Notes: generated by a model from the sequence alone, not told the origin. A stretch of 35,136 nt of DNA from Nitrosospira sp. (GCA_013821425.1 JACDGV010000026.1:1-35136), one strand, 5' to 3'; shown: positions 26,507-34,970, counted from the first letter of the stretch. A program made the numbers and translations.

Positions 26507-28864
26507 TTATCGTGGTCCCGTTCCATCGGGGAAATCATTTTCCACGTGTTGGTCAGGGGTGTCTATCACACGAGGAGGAATCTCCCCCTTACCACGAGAA
26601 CCACCGGTCTTACCGGCTGGCGGGGAGGCACTGGATTCACGGGGCGGCAGACTGGGCGATTCCATGTCGGGAAGAATGATGTTATATCGGGGCTCGGCCT
26701 TCTTCTGTTCGCCTAGAACCCGGTCATACTGCGCATCGGCAAGCGGGTCGGCGCGCCCGGCATCGCGTATCAGCGTCGGCCGCAGGAATACCATCAGGTT
26801 GGTTTTACTGCGCGACCGCTTGTTGTAACTGAATAATTGGCCGACCCACGGGATCTGCCCGACCAACGGTATTCTTTCAACTCCGTCGCTAACGGAGTCC
26901 TGCATCAGGCCGCCGAGCACAATAATTTGTCCGTCGTCCACCAGTACCGTCGACTCGATTGAACGTTTGTTCGTAATCAACCCATTGGTCGAGTTGACCG
27001 TGCCTGGAACAACGCTGGATACTTCCTGGAAAATTTGTACGCGGACGGTACCGCCTTCCGAAATGAGGGGCTTTATCCTCAGCGATAGCCCCACATCCTG
27101 GCGGGTGACCGTCTGGAATGGCGAAGCTACGGAGCCGCCCACGGGCGGAATAAACTGACCGGTGGGAATTGGAACATTCTGGCCTATGACAATCCTGGCC
27201 TCTTCATTATTCAGCGTGAGTAATGTCGGGGTAGAAAGGATGTTGGCATTGGCATCCGTTTCCAGCGCCCGGATAAGGGCATGAAGATTAATTATGGGAC
27301 CGACGCCAGGGATTGCCGTAACAAGACCTTTCATTATCCCAAGGGTCAGGCCGGTCCCAGCATTGGCAACTGGATTCTGGGCGGACGAGAGAATATTTCC
27401 GCCGCCGGTTGTCGCATTAAAACTGGTGCCGCCGATGACTTGCGTGCCGCCCTGGCCAAGGTTGGCCAGATTTTGCCACTGAATCCCAAACTCCGCCGCG
27501 CGGTCGGCCGTAATCTCGGCAATCAGCGCCTCCAGATAAACCTGCGCGCGGCGCACGTCGAGCTTTTCTATCACTGCACGCAAATTGTTGTAGATGGCAT
27601 CTGGCGCGGTAATGATGATGGAGTTGGTGGCTGAATCCGCCTGTATGATACCGGACGTGGCGGAAGGGGCGGCTTGTGTTTGCATGGGGGCTGGCGTCAA
27701 CGCCAAAGCCCCGGGAACCGCATCCGTACCCAGGCCCGAAGAGGAGCTGGAGGCGCCAGTGGAACCGCCAAGAGAAGAGATTCCAAAAGCCGTGCCGGCC
27801 GGCTGGCCTGATCCTGCGGCAGAGGAAAGCGGAGAGGCTGTATTGTGATAGACCGACCGCAGCGTTTCGGCAAGTTTCACCGCATCGGCATTCTTTAGAA
27901 AAACGACGTGCATATTGCCGCCGGCGCTGGTGGGTGAATCCAGTGTTGCTGTCAATTGGCGTACCCGGCGAAGGGCGGCCGGATCTCCGGAGCGAGCAAG
28001 CAGGGTGTTCGAGCGGGCATCCGCGACAACCGCAAAGCGCTGGACCGTGTCCATGGCCGCTCCTCCTCCCTGCGCTTGTGCCGATTCTGCAAATAACCTG
28101 TTGATTGTTTGCGCGACGTCGATTACGGAAGCATGTTGAAGCGGTATCGAGATCGGATCGGTTCCGCTGGGTTGATCGATCGAGCCGATAATCTTTTCCA
28201 GCCGCTGAAGGTTGCTCGCGTAATCAGTGATAACCAATGTATTGCTGTTCGGGTTCGCCGTGATGCTGTTATTGGGGGCGATCAACGGGCGCAGAACCGG
28301 CACCATCTGCACCGCTGATTCATACTGCAGGGTAAATACCTGTGTCTGGATACGTTCCCCGGAAGCGCGTCGCTTATCCCCAGGGCCAAGGGTAGGGCTC
28401 TGGTACAGCTTGGCATCGCTTTCGGGAACAATCCTGATCATTCCGTAATCCTCCACCGCCGCGTATCCGTGCAGGCGCAGGGCGGACAAGAATACATCGT
28501 ACACAAGTGCACTGGACATTGGCCTCGCCGAAACGATATTGATCGTGCCCTTGACGCGCGGATCAAGCAAAAAATTCTTTTGCGTAATTTCACTCACGGC
28601 TTTCACCACTCCTTCAATATCGGCATTGACGAAGTTGAGGGTGACGACATCGAGACCAGGAGGGGTTGACGGCTCGTGGTTGGGGAGCGGAGCCGCTATA
28701 GGAAAAGGTTCCGTAAGGCCGCCTTTCCCGTTCGTTTCCCCTATGCCTCCTGACGGTCCCGAAGCCGGGGTATCGGCAGACCACACCTGGGCCGCACCGG
28801 CCAGCACGGCCGTACATAGAAACCCGGTTCGCAACCAGGGATAATTCATTGTTGTACTTTTCAT
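26507..28864 (-). CDS. gspD: Type II secretion outer-membrane secretin GspD
   Basis: GspD forms the outer-membrane channel of the secretion system. Residues 1 to about 29 are a Sec signal peptide (ending AAQVWSADTP). The N0 domain begins VTLNFVNADIEGVVKAVSE. N1-N3 repeats follow, the N3 part with a Ser/Gly-rich insertion near 335-370. The secretin domain has VPIPTGQ and the C-terminal beta segment VPLVGQIPWVGQLFSYNKRSR. The 785-residue length is within the normal range. The C-terminal tail is rich in Pro and Ser and may serve as a pilotin or S-domain. No pilotin gene is nearby. Two ATGs five codons apart can serve as start. Confidence 0.95.
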   Translation of the reverse strand: MKSTTMNYPWLRTGFLCTAVLAGAAQVWSADTPASGPSGGIGETNGKGGLTEPFPIAAPLPNHEPSTPPGLDVVTLNFVNADIEGVVKAVSEITQKNFLLDPRVKGTINIVSARPMSSALVYDVFLSALRLHGYAAVEDYGMIRIVPESDAKLYQSPTLGPGDKRRASGERIQTQVFTLQYESAVQMVPVLRPLIAPNNSITANPNSNTLVITDYASNLQRLEKIIGSIDQPSGTDPISIPLQHASVIDVAQTINRLFAESAQAQGGGAAMDTVQRFAVVADARSNTLLARSGDPAALRRVRQLTATLDSPTSAGGNMHVVFLKNADAVKLAETLRSVYHNTASPLSSAAGSGQPAGTAFGISSLGGSTGASSSSSGLGTDAVPGALALTPAPMQTQAAPSATSGIIQADSATNSIIITAPDAIYNNLRAVIEKLDVRRAQVYLEALIAEITADRAAEFGIQWQNLANLGQGGTQVIGGTSFNATTGGGNILSSAQNPVANAGTGLTLGIMKGLVTAIPGVGPIINLHALIRALETDANANILSTPTLLTLNNEEARIVIGQNVPIPTGQFIPPVGGSVASPFQTVTRQDVGLSLRIKPLISEGGTVRVQIFQEVSSVVPGTVNSTNGLITNKRSIESTVLVDDGQIIVLGGLMQDSVSDGVERIPLVGQIPWVGQLFSYNKRSRSKTNLMVFLRPTLIRDAGRADPLADAQYDRVLGEQKKAEPRYNIILPDMESPSLPPRESSASPPAGKTGGSRGKGEIPPRVIDTPDQHVENDFPDGTGPR

Positions 28865-28883
28865 GTTGAGCCGCGAAGGCCGT

Positions 28884-29432
28884 TCATTCGTGGATTTGTG
28901 TCAGGAACGAATCCACGGATGAGCCCTGTTCTGGCAAAGTAGCGGTTTCCATGGACGAGATTGCTGTCGGCCATGAAAGGTTTTCGCGCATCCCGTCGCG
29001 CTCCAAAACAATGTGGTCTGCGTGAACCTCGTACAGCCGGACCCCGGGCGCAATGTCTTTCCCTTCAAGTACCGCGAGAATCTCTTTCCCGTTGAGTTGC
29101 ATGATGGCATGTCCTTGGCGGCGATCGGGAGTGGCCGCAACACCCAGCAGTTTGATTGCGATGATGTCGATCGTCTCGATGGCATTTATGGCATTAATAG
29201 GCTGTTCACGTTGCGCGGTGCCGAACAAATCACTCGCGGCTGCTGTGTTAATGCTGGCGGGCTCCACTGCCTGGGCAGGACCCCGAGCATCCGGCGCAGG
29301 CTGCGTAACCTCGAACCACAACGAGGCCCAGTACGCCAGCACCCAGCCGGGCATTGCGAGTCCAGCGAGAGTGATTACATATACCGGGGCCATTTGTGCG
29401 AGTTTCCGGCGGCCCAATGAGATATCCGGCAT
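28884..29432 (-). CDS. gspC: Type II secretion inner-membrane protein GspC
   Basis: GspC links the inner-membrane platform to the secretin. It is a bitopic protein of 182 residues with one helix near residues 14-40 (YVITLAGLAMPGWVLAYW), a short linker and the HR domain at about 65-155 (DLFGTAQRE, then IKLLGVAATPDRRQGHAIMQ and GVRLYEVHADHIVLERDG). A PDZ or coiled-coil domain at the C-terminus is absent or very short, as in several betaproteobacteria. It heads the leftward gspCDEF operon. Confidence 0.9.
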   Translation of the reverse strand: MPDISLGRRKLAQMAPVYVITLAGLAMPGWVLAYWASLWFEVTQPAPDARGPAQAVEPASINTAAASDLFGTAQREQPINAINAIETIDIIAIKLLGVAATPDRRQGHAIMQLNGKEILAVLEGKDIAPGVRLYEVHADHIVLERDGMRENLSWPTAISSMETATLPEQGSSVDSFLTQIHE

Positions 29433-29712
29433 TCGCTTAATGCTTGAACCTTGTCAACGAGGTGGTGAAAAAGGAAGACGTCCGGGTAAAAAGTGGTCTG
29501 TAATAACCCGCTGTTGAAAAATGATAATCCCTGAACGTGATAAAGGTATATTTGAACAGGAGCATTTTTTAGCGCTTAATCCAAGCGTTATCCCGGCAGG
29601 CATAATCGTAACCTGTGCACCTCCAGCCCTTCCTGCGACCGATAAGTTGGTTGGCCGATTTACAAAAATCGGCAAAAGGCAAATCTTATATAACTTTCTA
29701 TAATCTTCTGTG
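29433..29712. promoter_or_regulatory. Shared control region of the two divergent gsp operons
   Basis: These 280 bases lie between the starts of gspC (-) and gspG (+). Two inverted repeats stand out. One is GCCGATTT-ACAA-AAATCGGC (29654-29673), a perfect 8-bp stem 39 bases before gspG. The other is centred on CGCTT-AATCC-AAGCG (29573-29587), which extends to 8 bp per arm with one G-T pair. Neither is followed by a T run on the strand it would stop. An A/T-rich block TTATATAA at 29686-29693 may be the gspG -10 region. No strong -35 was found for gspC. The TTGACA at 29457-29452 would put its -10 over the start codon. Confidence 0.5.
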
Positions 29713-30252
29713 ATGTCATTACCGTTCAGTTTAACCAAGGGCTCCCGTTTGGGCTCTCGTTTGCGCCTTCCGCCTGGAAATCAGGAAATTGATTCGAGTC
29801 CGGCCGACAGTTCAGAAACGCCGGACGCGTTCCGCTGCCAGCGCGGTTTTACATTGCTTGAAGTGATGGTTGTGGTGGTCATCCTGGGCATTCTGGCAGT
29901 AATGGTTGTGCCAAAAATCATTAGCCGCCCTGACGAGGCGCGGATTATTGCTGCAAAGCAGGATGTCGCCAGCCTGATGCAGATGCTCAAACTTTACCGT
30001 CTCGACAATTACCGCTATCCCAAGACAGAGCAGGGGTTGCAGGCGCTGATGGCCAAGCCGGTTGATCCTCCGATTCCGCCCAACTGGAAAGCGGGAGGAT
30101 ATATCGAGCGCCTGCCCAGGGATCCATGGGGAAATTCCTACCAGTACCTGAATCCCGGCATTCATGGGGAGATCGACGTTTTCAGTTTTGGCGCCGACGG
30201 CATGCCCGGCGGGAACGGCAACGATGCAGATGTCGGTTCCTGGAATCTCTGA
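29713..30252 (+). CDS. gspG: Type II secretion major pseudopilin GspG
   Basis: GspG is the main subunit of the periplasmic pseudopilus. The prepilin cleavage site and helix are clear: QRG-FTLLEVMVVVVILGILA, with Glu at +5. The globular part has the GspG hallmarks YRYPKTEQGLQAL, LPRDPWGNSYQY and FSFGADGMPGG. The leader is 45 residues long if ATG 29713 is used, far longer than the usual 5-15. No start codon with a ribosome binding site lies closer to the cleavage site. The stop is 22 bases before gspH. Confidence 0.95.
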   Translation: MSLPFSLTKGSRLGSRLRLPPGNQEIDSSPADSSETPDAFRCQRGFTLLEVMVVVVILGILAVMVVPKIISRPDEARIIAAKQDVASLMQMLKLYRLDNYRYPKTEQGLQALMAKPVDPPIPPNWKAGGYIERLPRDPWGNSYQYLNPGIHGEIDVFSFGADGMPGGNGNDADVGSWNL

Positions 30253-30274
30253 TTTCCACGTTGTGCGAAAAATC

Positions 30275-30772
30275 ATGATTTCGACCGCCACGAAGAATGA
30301 TCGAGGCTTCACGCTCATCGAAATGCTCATCGCACTGGTGATCATCGGCCTTTTTGCCGCCCTGATCAGCAGCAAGGTGCAACCGGATGAGCGCGACAGG
30401 TTACGCGCCGAGGCCGACCGGCTGGCGCAACTCCTTGAGCTGGCTGCAACTGAAGCCCGTATGTCGGGAATGCCGATAGCATGGAAAACAGACGGCGTGA
30501 GCTACGAATTCCGGCAGAATCGAAGGGGCGGCGGCTGGTCGGAAATGCGTGGCAATGATCTGTTTCGCGGACGGGTACTACCCGGTGGCATAAAGATTAC
30601 AGGCATGATGATCGAGGCCATGCCAGCAGATGCCATGCACCTGGAGTTCAGTCCCCATGCTTCATGGAGCGCCTACGCCATTAAAATGGCTCTCGGCAGG
30701 GAGCGCTATACGGTCGCGGGGTCGCCCGTGGGAGATGTACGGGCAACGCGGGGAGAGGGGAAAGCCGAATGA
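30275..30772 (+). CDS. gspH: Type II secretion minor pseudopilin GspH
   Basis: This minor pseudopilin has cleavage after Gly11 (NDRG-FTLIEMLIALVIIGLFAAL) and Glu at +5. The rest has the GspH/FimT pattern, with a long helix (RDRLRAEADRLAQLLELAATEA) and a beta-rich region. The 165-residue length fits. ATG 30275 was chosen because it gives a normal leader. The frame open upstream to 30164 overlaps gspG. A GTG at 30263 is a possible alternative. Its stop overlaps the gspI start (ATGA). Confidence 0.9.
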   Translation: MISTATKNDRGFTLIEMLIALVIIGLFAALISSKVQPDERDRLRAEADRLAQLLELAATEARMSGMPIAWKTDGVSYEFRQNRRGGGWSEMRGNDLFRGRVLPGGIKITGMMIEAMPADAMHLEFSPHASWSAYAIKMALGRERYTVAGSPVGDVRATRGEGKAE

Positions 30773-31176
30773 TGAGATCGCGCCACGGCCTCCGCAGGAG
30801 AGATGGCGAAGGCTTCACGTTGATCGAAGTCCTGGTTGCATTGGCAATCATCGCCGTCGCGCTCATGGCCGCACTGCGTGCCGCGGGGCAGGGTACGGGC
30901 AATGTTACCGAGTTGCGGTCGCGCTTGCTTGCCGGATGGGTTGCCCAAAACCTGCTCGTGGAGCAACGCGCGCGGGGAGAGTGGCTGCCTTCGGGCACAT
31001 ATCGCGGCACGGCACGGCAAGGAAATATGGACTTCATCTGGCGCGAGGAGGTTATCGAGACAAATAATCACGCATTTCGCCAGGTTAATATCTTCGTGTT
31101 TGCACCCCCTCGTGAATCGCACTTGCTCGCGCATCTCACGGGCTTTCTGACACAACCGCCTGGATCGGGCCTGTGA
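30769..31176 (+). CDS. gspI: Type II secretion minor pseudopilin GspI
   Basis: This minor pseudopilin forms the tip complex with GspJ and GspK. Cleavage is after Gly15 (GEG-FTLIEVLVALAIIAVALMAAL) with Glu at +5. WVAQNLLVEQRARGEWLPSG is the conserved GspI region. The 135-residue length is normal. It is translationally coupled to gspH by a 4-base overlap. Unlike the other genes of the operon it is followed by a 185-base spacer. Confidence 0.92.
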   Translation: MMRSRHGLRRRDGEGFTLIEVLVALAIIAVALMAALRAAGQGTGNVTELRSRLLAGWVAQNLLVEQRARGEWLPSGTYRGTARQGNMDFIWREEVIETNNHAFRQVNIFVFAPPRESHLLAHLTGFLTQPPGSGL

Positions 31177-31361
31177 ATACGCCCCCCAGAGAGCGTTCGC
31201 GAAACATTTTGCAGCGTGTTTCGGGGGGCATCTTTTCTCGAAATATAAGGCCCCGGCCTGCGCGGCCGGGTGGTAGTCTCACATCCTGCCACATTGATAA
31301 GGCACTCCGTCGCCTCAAGCCGCCATCGTCCCCGCGCGGAATTTATTCCCGGACTCCTCCC
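31177..31361 (+). other. Structured spacer between gspI and gspJ
   Basis: These 185 bases hold two strong RNA folds. The first has GCCCCCC (31181-31187) with GGGGGGC (31223-31229), stacked on GAAACA / TGTTTC (31201-31206 with 31217-31222). The second is CCCGGCC-TGCGC-GGCCGGG (31252-31270). The frame of gspJ is open across the spacer from a GTG at 31173 that overlaps the gspI stop, so it could also encode a 63-residue extension of the GspJ leader. Confidence 0.55.
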
Positions 31362-31982
31362 ATGAAACCTGTTTCCGGGACCAGGGTCCGAGGATTTACC
31401 TTAATTGAGCTGCTGGCCGCACTAATTATTCTTTCTCTGCTGGCATTGATATCGTACCGGGGTTTAAGCTCAGTGCTGGATGCGCGCGAATATGTCGCGC
31501 GCGAAACCGAAAAATGGCGGCGCGTCACGGCGTTCCTCGCTCGGTTCGAGCGCGATGTGCAGCTAGCGGCGCCGCGACCGGTACGCGCCGGATCGACGAC
31601 AATTCCGGCATGGCGCGGGATAGTCATGCCGATGGCCGGAGAAGCATTATCGCCCTACCTGGAATTCAGCCGGTTTGGTTCAGCGGCGGGGACAGATACG
31701 GCGCGGCGGATTGCCTACCGGCACAACGATAAACAGGAAATCGAGCTGTGGCTCTGGCCGGGCCTTGATTCTGGACCGGGGGTGGCGCCATTGCGTTACC
31801 CGGTATTGACCGGAGTGACAAAGCTGGACTTGCATTACCTGACTGCCAACCTTGCATGGGTGGAAACCTGGCCAGTTGCCGCGGCTGGCTCGGCGGTTTC
31901 AACAGTTTCTTCCGTGCCCCACGCAGTGCGCGTGCGTATCGCTCTCGCTTCAGGTGAGGTGGTTGAGCGCATTTTCCAGTGA
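31362..31982 (+). CDS. gspJ: Type II secretion minor pseudopilin GspJ
   Basis: From ATG 31362 the protein has 206 residues with cleavage after Gly11 (RVRG-FTLIELLAALIILSLLALI) and Glu at +5. The conserved GspJ blocks RGLSSVLDAREYVARE, FLARFERDVQLAAPRPVR and LEFSRFG are present. It forms the tip complex with GspI and GspK. The start was chosen to give a normal prepilin leader. A GTG at 31173 would give a 74-residue leader. It lies 4 bases before gspK. Confidence 0.9.
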   Translation: MKPVSGTRVRGFTLIELLAALIILSLLALISYRGLSSVLDAREYVARETEKWRRVTAFLARFERDVQLAAPRPVRAGSTTIPAWRGIVMPMAGEALSPYLEFSRFGSAAGTDTARRIAYRHNDKQEIELWLWPGLDSGPGVAPLRYPVLTGVTKLDLHYLTANLAWVETWPVAAAGSAVSTVSSVPHAVRVRIALASGEVVERIFQ

Positions 31983-31986
31983 AATC

Positions 31987-32901
31987 ATGAGAATCGAGCA
32001 ACGCGGGGCCGCCATCGTGCTTGCCATGGGCGTGGTCGCAGTTGCGGCACTTGCGGCGGCCGCAATCATGGTTTCGCAGAGCGTGTGGTCACGGCACAGC
32101 CAGCTTGCCGGCGACTACGTCCAGGCACAGGTCATGGTCCAGGCAGGGGTAGACTGGATTCGCGCCGTTCTGAGTGATGACAGAAGAATGGGCAATGTCG
32201 ATCATCCGGGAGAACCGTGGGCGCAGCAATTACCAGCCATGCCGATTGACAACGGTGTGCTGACGAGCAGTATTGATGACCAGCAGGGATTATTCAATCT
32301 GAATAATCTGGTCCAGGACGGAAAAGCCAACCTCGTGCAACTCGCTCATTTCAAGCGCCTGCTAGCCTTGCTTGATTTGCCGGATACGCTTGGCAACACA
32401 CTGGTCGACTGGCTGGATGCCGACAGCGAGCAACATCCGCAATACGGTGCCGAAGACGAATACTATCTTGTGTCAGGGCCGCCTTACCTTGCCGCTAACA
32501 GGACGCTCACGGATATGTCCGAGCTCGCACAGGTGCGCGGTTTCGATAGTGCTACGCGCGCGCGCCTACGGTCGTTTGTGACGGCGTTGCCGGATCTTAC
32601 GGTTGTCAACGTAAACACCGCGCCGCCGGAAGTGCTTTCCGCCGTTATAGGAGGCCTGGGAATAGGCAATGCCCGGCTGCTGGTGGAGCAGCGCGCGAGG
32701 GCCTATTTCCGCGACCAGGCGGATTTTTTCAACCGTCTACCCGAGGGTACCCTAATTGACGAAGGGGACATTGGTGTGAGCAGCGATTATTTTTTGGCGA
32801 CGCTCCGTGTCACTATCGGCGAGGCGCAGGCGCAGGGCAGGGTATTGCTCGCTCGGGTAGGTCCCGGATGGCCCGCCATTGTCTGGCGCAAATACCAGTG
32901 A
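31987..32901 (+). CDS. gspK: Type II secretion minor pseudopilin GspK
   Basis: GspK caps the pseudopilus tip. The prepilin site is QRG-AAIVLAMGVVAVAALAAAA and lacks Glu at +5, as is usual for GspK. The large inserted domain shows SSIDDQQGLFNLNNLV, LVDWLDADSEQ, and the helix-hairpin-helix-like VNVNTAPPEVLSAVIGGL. At 304 residues it is of standard size. ATG 31987 is preferred over an upstream frame that overlaps gspJ. Its stop overlaps the gspL start (GTGA at 32898). Confidence 0.93.
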   Translation: MRIEQRGAAIVLAMGVVAVAALAAAAIMVSQSVWSRHSQLAGDYVQAQVMVQAGVDWIRAVLSDDRRMGNVDHPGEPWAQQLPAMPIDNGVLTSSIDDQQGLFNLNNLVQDGKANLVQLAHFKRLLALLDLPDTLGNTLVDWLDADSEQHPQYGAEDEYYLVSGPPYLAANRTLTDMSELAQVRGFDSATRARLRSFVTALPDLTVVNVNTAPPEVLSAVIGGLGIGNARLLVEQRARAYFRDQADFFNRLPEGTLIDEGDIGVSSDYFLATLRVTIGEAQAQGRVLLARVGPGWPAIVWRKYQ

Positions 32902-34154
32902 GTCTGCTTCGAATCCGTTGCGGTCTCTCGGTGGAACTCCTGAGATGGCAGTGGGTGCTTATAGACAATGGTCACCCGCCCATTCCACGGGAAGGCAAGG
33001 TTGAGCATTTACCGAAACACGCGGACTCTGTACAGTTGATCATTCCCGCGTCCCAGGTTCTGATAACGCGTACCCGCTTACCGAAAGCGGCGCGCAATCG
33101 TGCCGGTTCAATACTTTCCTTTGCGGTTGAAGAAGACACGCTACGCGAGCCCGATAACAATCAGGTAAGCTGGATCGGTTCGGCCGGCGAGGATGACGTA
33201 CTCGCGGTTGTGGACAAGAAAGGGCTGAAACAGGCTCTTGATGCGTTGGACGCCGCCGCTATCAGGGTGGATGAGGTTAACTGCGAAACGTTGTTGTTGC
33301 CATGGGTCGCGGGAGAATGGAGCCTCGCCTGGAATGGGCTCGAAAGTTTCGTGCGCACGGGTGAGTTTGAGGGCACGGCAACGGATTGTGGCGACGAGAT
33401 CTCGCCGCCATTGTCCCTGCAACTGATGCTCGAAGACGCGGGAGCGCGCGAAGCGACGCCAACATCCATTGCACTTTACACGATACCAACTGCAACGGCG
33501 ATGGCCAGCGGATCGGCGAGCGAACCGGCTGGAAAAACCGTGATACCGCCCGATATCCCGGCATGGCTACGAGAGCTCGGTGTGCCTGTCCGCTTCGCGG
33601 GTCACTGGGATTGGCGTAATGCGCCGGGGGATCGCAGTATCAGCCTGTTGCCGGTGCGCAAACGGTGGCGCCTTTCTTCTGGATTGCTTTCACGGCTGCG
33701 GCCGGCGGCATGGATTGCGGCAGTAGCTCTCGCCGTTCACTCGATGGCGCTTATCGTGGATTGGGCATTACTTGTCGATGAGCAGCGCGTATTGCGTCAT
33801 CAGATGGAGACCCGGTTTCGCGAGATCTTTCCCATGGCCGTGGCCGTGGTGGACCCGCCGCTACAGATGCGCCGCAAACTCATCGAGGCGCGGCACGCGG
33901 CGGGGGTACCTGATAATGCCGATTTCCTGCCCATGATGGGCACCCTGGCACCCATTTTACAGGAGCTGGCTCCTGGCGGCCTGCGGTCCGTGGCCTACGA
34001 AAGCGGTAACATCGCGCTTGAGCTGGCTATCGACGAAGGGCTGGCGCGCCGTATTGCAGTGCGGCTACGGGAATCCGGCCTGGATGTCAATATTAGTCCG
34101 GTCCCCGCAGAGAAGCAAAGCGGAATAATACTAATCACCGTGAGGACCATGTGA
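32898..34154 (+). CDS. gspL: Type II secretion inner-membrane protein GspL
   Basis: GspL recruits the ATPase GspE to the membrane. The cytoplasmic actin-like domain covers about 1-260 (for example LIIPASQVLITRTRLPKAAR). One membrane helix follows near 270-290 (AAWIAAVALAVHSMALIVDWAL), and a periplasmic ferredoxin-like domain completes the 418 residues. The GTG at 32898 overlaps the gspK stop and is the natural coupled start. An earlier frame from 32868 reads into gspK. GspM follows with another 4-base overlap. Confidence 0.9.
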   Translation: MSLLRIRCGLSVELLRWQWVLIDNGHPPIPREGKVEHLPKHADSVQLIIPASQVLITRTRLPKAARNRAGSILSFAVEEDTLREPDNNQVSWIGSAGEDDVLAVVDKKGLKQALDALDAAAIRVDEVNCETLLLPWVAGEWSLAWNGLESFVRTGEFEGTATDCGDEISPPLSLQLMLEDAGAREATPTSIALYTIPTATAMASGSASEPAGKTVIPPDIPAWLRELGVPVRFAGHWDWRNAPGDRSISLLPVRKRWRLSSGLLSRLRPAAWIAAVALAVHSMALIVDWALLVDEQRVLRHQMETRFREIFPMAVAVVDPPLQMRRKLIEARHAAGVPDNADFLPMMGTLAPILQELAPGGLRSVAYESGNIALELAIDEGLARRIAVRLRESGLDVNISPVPAEKQSGIILITVRTM

Positions 34155-34642
34155 GAAAGCGGCTGCGGAAAGCCTGGGAATCGCGGGCTCCACGCGACCG
34201 TAGGGCCATCGTGTTGCTGACGGTAATTTTAGGCGCATCTCTATATCTGTGGCTGATAACCTCGGCGGGCCAGGCGCGCGACCAGTTGCGTTCCAGTGTA
34301 CCGGTCCTTCGGCTCCAGGTCGGTAATTTCGAACAACAGGCGTCGGAATACGAGCGGCTGAAGATTGCCCCGCCAATACCGCAGCCGCCCGGAGATTTGC
34401 ACGCACTGCTCCAAACGCAGGTCGAGGCGGCAGGAATATCCCATGCGCTGGTACGGGTTGATCTCCTGGCGACGGATGAGATCCAGGTGATGTTCAGCGC
34501 CGTACCATTCGCGGATTGGCTTGACTGGGTGGCCGCCGTTCAGTTACAGCAAGTCCGTTTGGGGAGCGGCCGCATCGAGGCGTTGCCCGAACCGGGGAAG
34601 GTGATATTTACCGGCGTATTCGTTCGTGTTAGGGGCGAGTAA
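34151..34642 (+). CDS. gspM: Type II secretion protein GspM
   Basis: GspM binds and stabilises GspL. It has 163 residues, a basic N-terminus, one membrane helix at about 20-37 (AIVLLTVILGASLYLWLI) and a periplasmic ferredoxin-like domain with the typical end FADWLDWVAAVQLQQVRLGSGRIEALPEPG. It starts at GTG 34151, overlapping the gspL stop. It is the last gene of the operon here. gspN does not follow. Confidence 0.88.
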   Translation: MRKRLRKAWESRAPRDRRAIVLLTVILGASLYLWLITSAGQARDQLRSSVPVLRLQVGNFEQQASEYERLKIAPPIPQPPGDLHALLQTQVEAAGISHALVRVDLLATDEIQVMFSAVPFADWLDWVAAVQLQQVRLGSGRIEALPEPGKVIFTGVFVRVRGE

Positions 34643-34896
34643 CAAATTTCAACACATTATGCTTGGTTAAGCTGGGGGCGAAGCACGACCGATCCGTATC
34701 GTTGTTCGCCTAATCATAAAGTGTTTGGCATAAATCGGGAAAAAAATTGAGCATGTCCGATGAACACCCGATCTTCTAATATGAATGTCGAAATATCTTA
34801 CAGACTGATCTTTGCTCTTAATTAAAGGTGGTACATGCTCGGGGGTCAACAAAAATTAATCTCTTCCCTCAACATGTTAAATGTATTTTTCAAATC
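34643..34896. other. Intergenic region after gspM
   Basis: No gene was recognised. An imperfect hairpin built on GGCGAA / TTCGCC (34677-34682 with 34705-34710) may weakly end the gsp transcript, though it has no T run. A perfect 8-bp inverted repeat GAGCATGT / ACATGCTC (34749-34756 with 34833-34840) encloses 76 bases of A/T-rich sequence. Its purpose is unclear. Confidence 0.4.
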
Positions 34897-34912
34897 TGGC
34901 ACGTTTCTTGCG
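34897..34912 (+). promoter_or_regulatory. Sigma-54 (RpoN) promoter, -24/-12 elements
   Basis: TGGCACG-TTTC-TTGCG matches the sigma-54 consensus TGGCACG-N4-TTGCW at all but the last position. The GG is at 34898-34899 and the GC at 34910-34911, with the required spacing. Transcription would start near 34923, about 48 bases before the ATG at 34971. In exosortase/PEP-CTERM bacteria, promoters of this form stand in front of many PEP-CTERM protein genes and depend on the PrsR/PrsK regulators. That link is an inference here. Confidence 0.85.
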
Positions 34913-34970
34913 TATCAGTTGGCTGTAGTAAACCCAATCATACGAACAATAACTTTATTTTGGAAATAAT

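Noticed and set aside
29429-29457. Consensus TTGACA box upstream of gspC
   Set aside because: At proper spacing the -10 box would overlap the gspC start codon, so it cannot drive a normal leadered transcript.
34667-34852. - strand frame (61 codons) after gspM
   Set aside because: Odd composition, no start signals, and spans the A/T-rich region upstream of the sigma-54 promoter.
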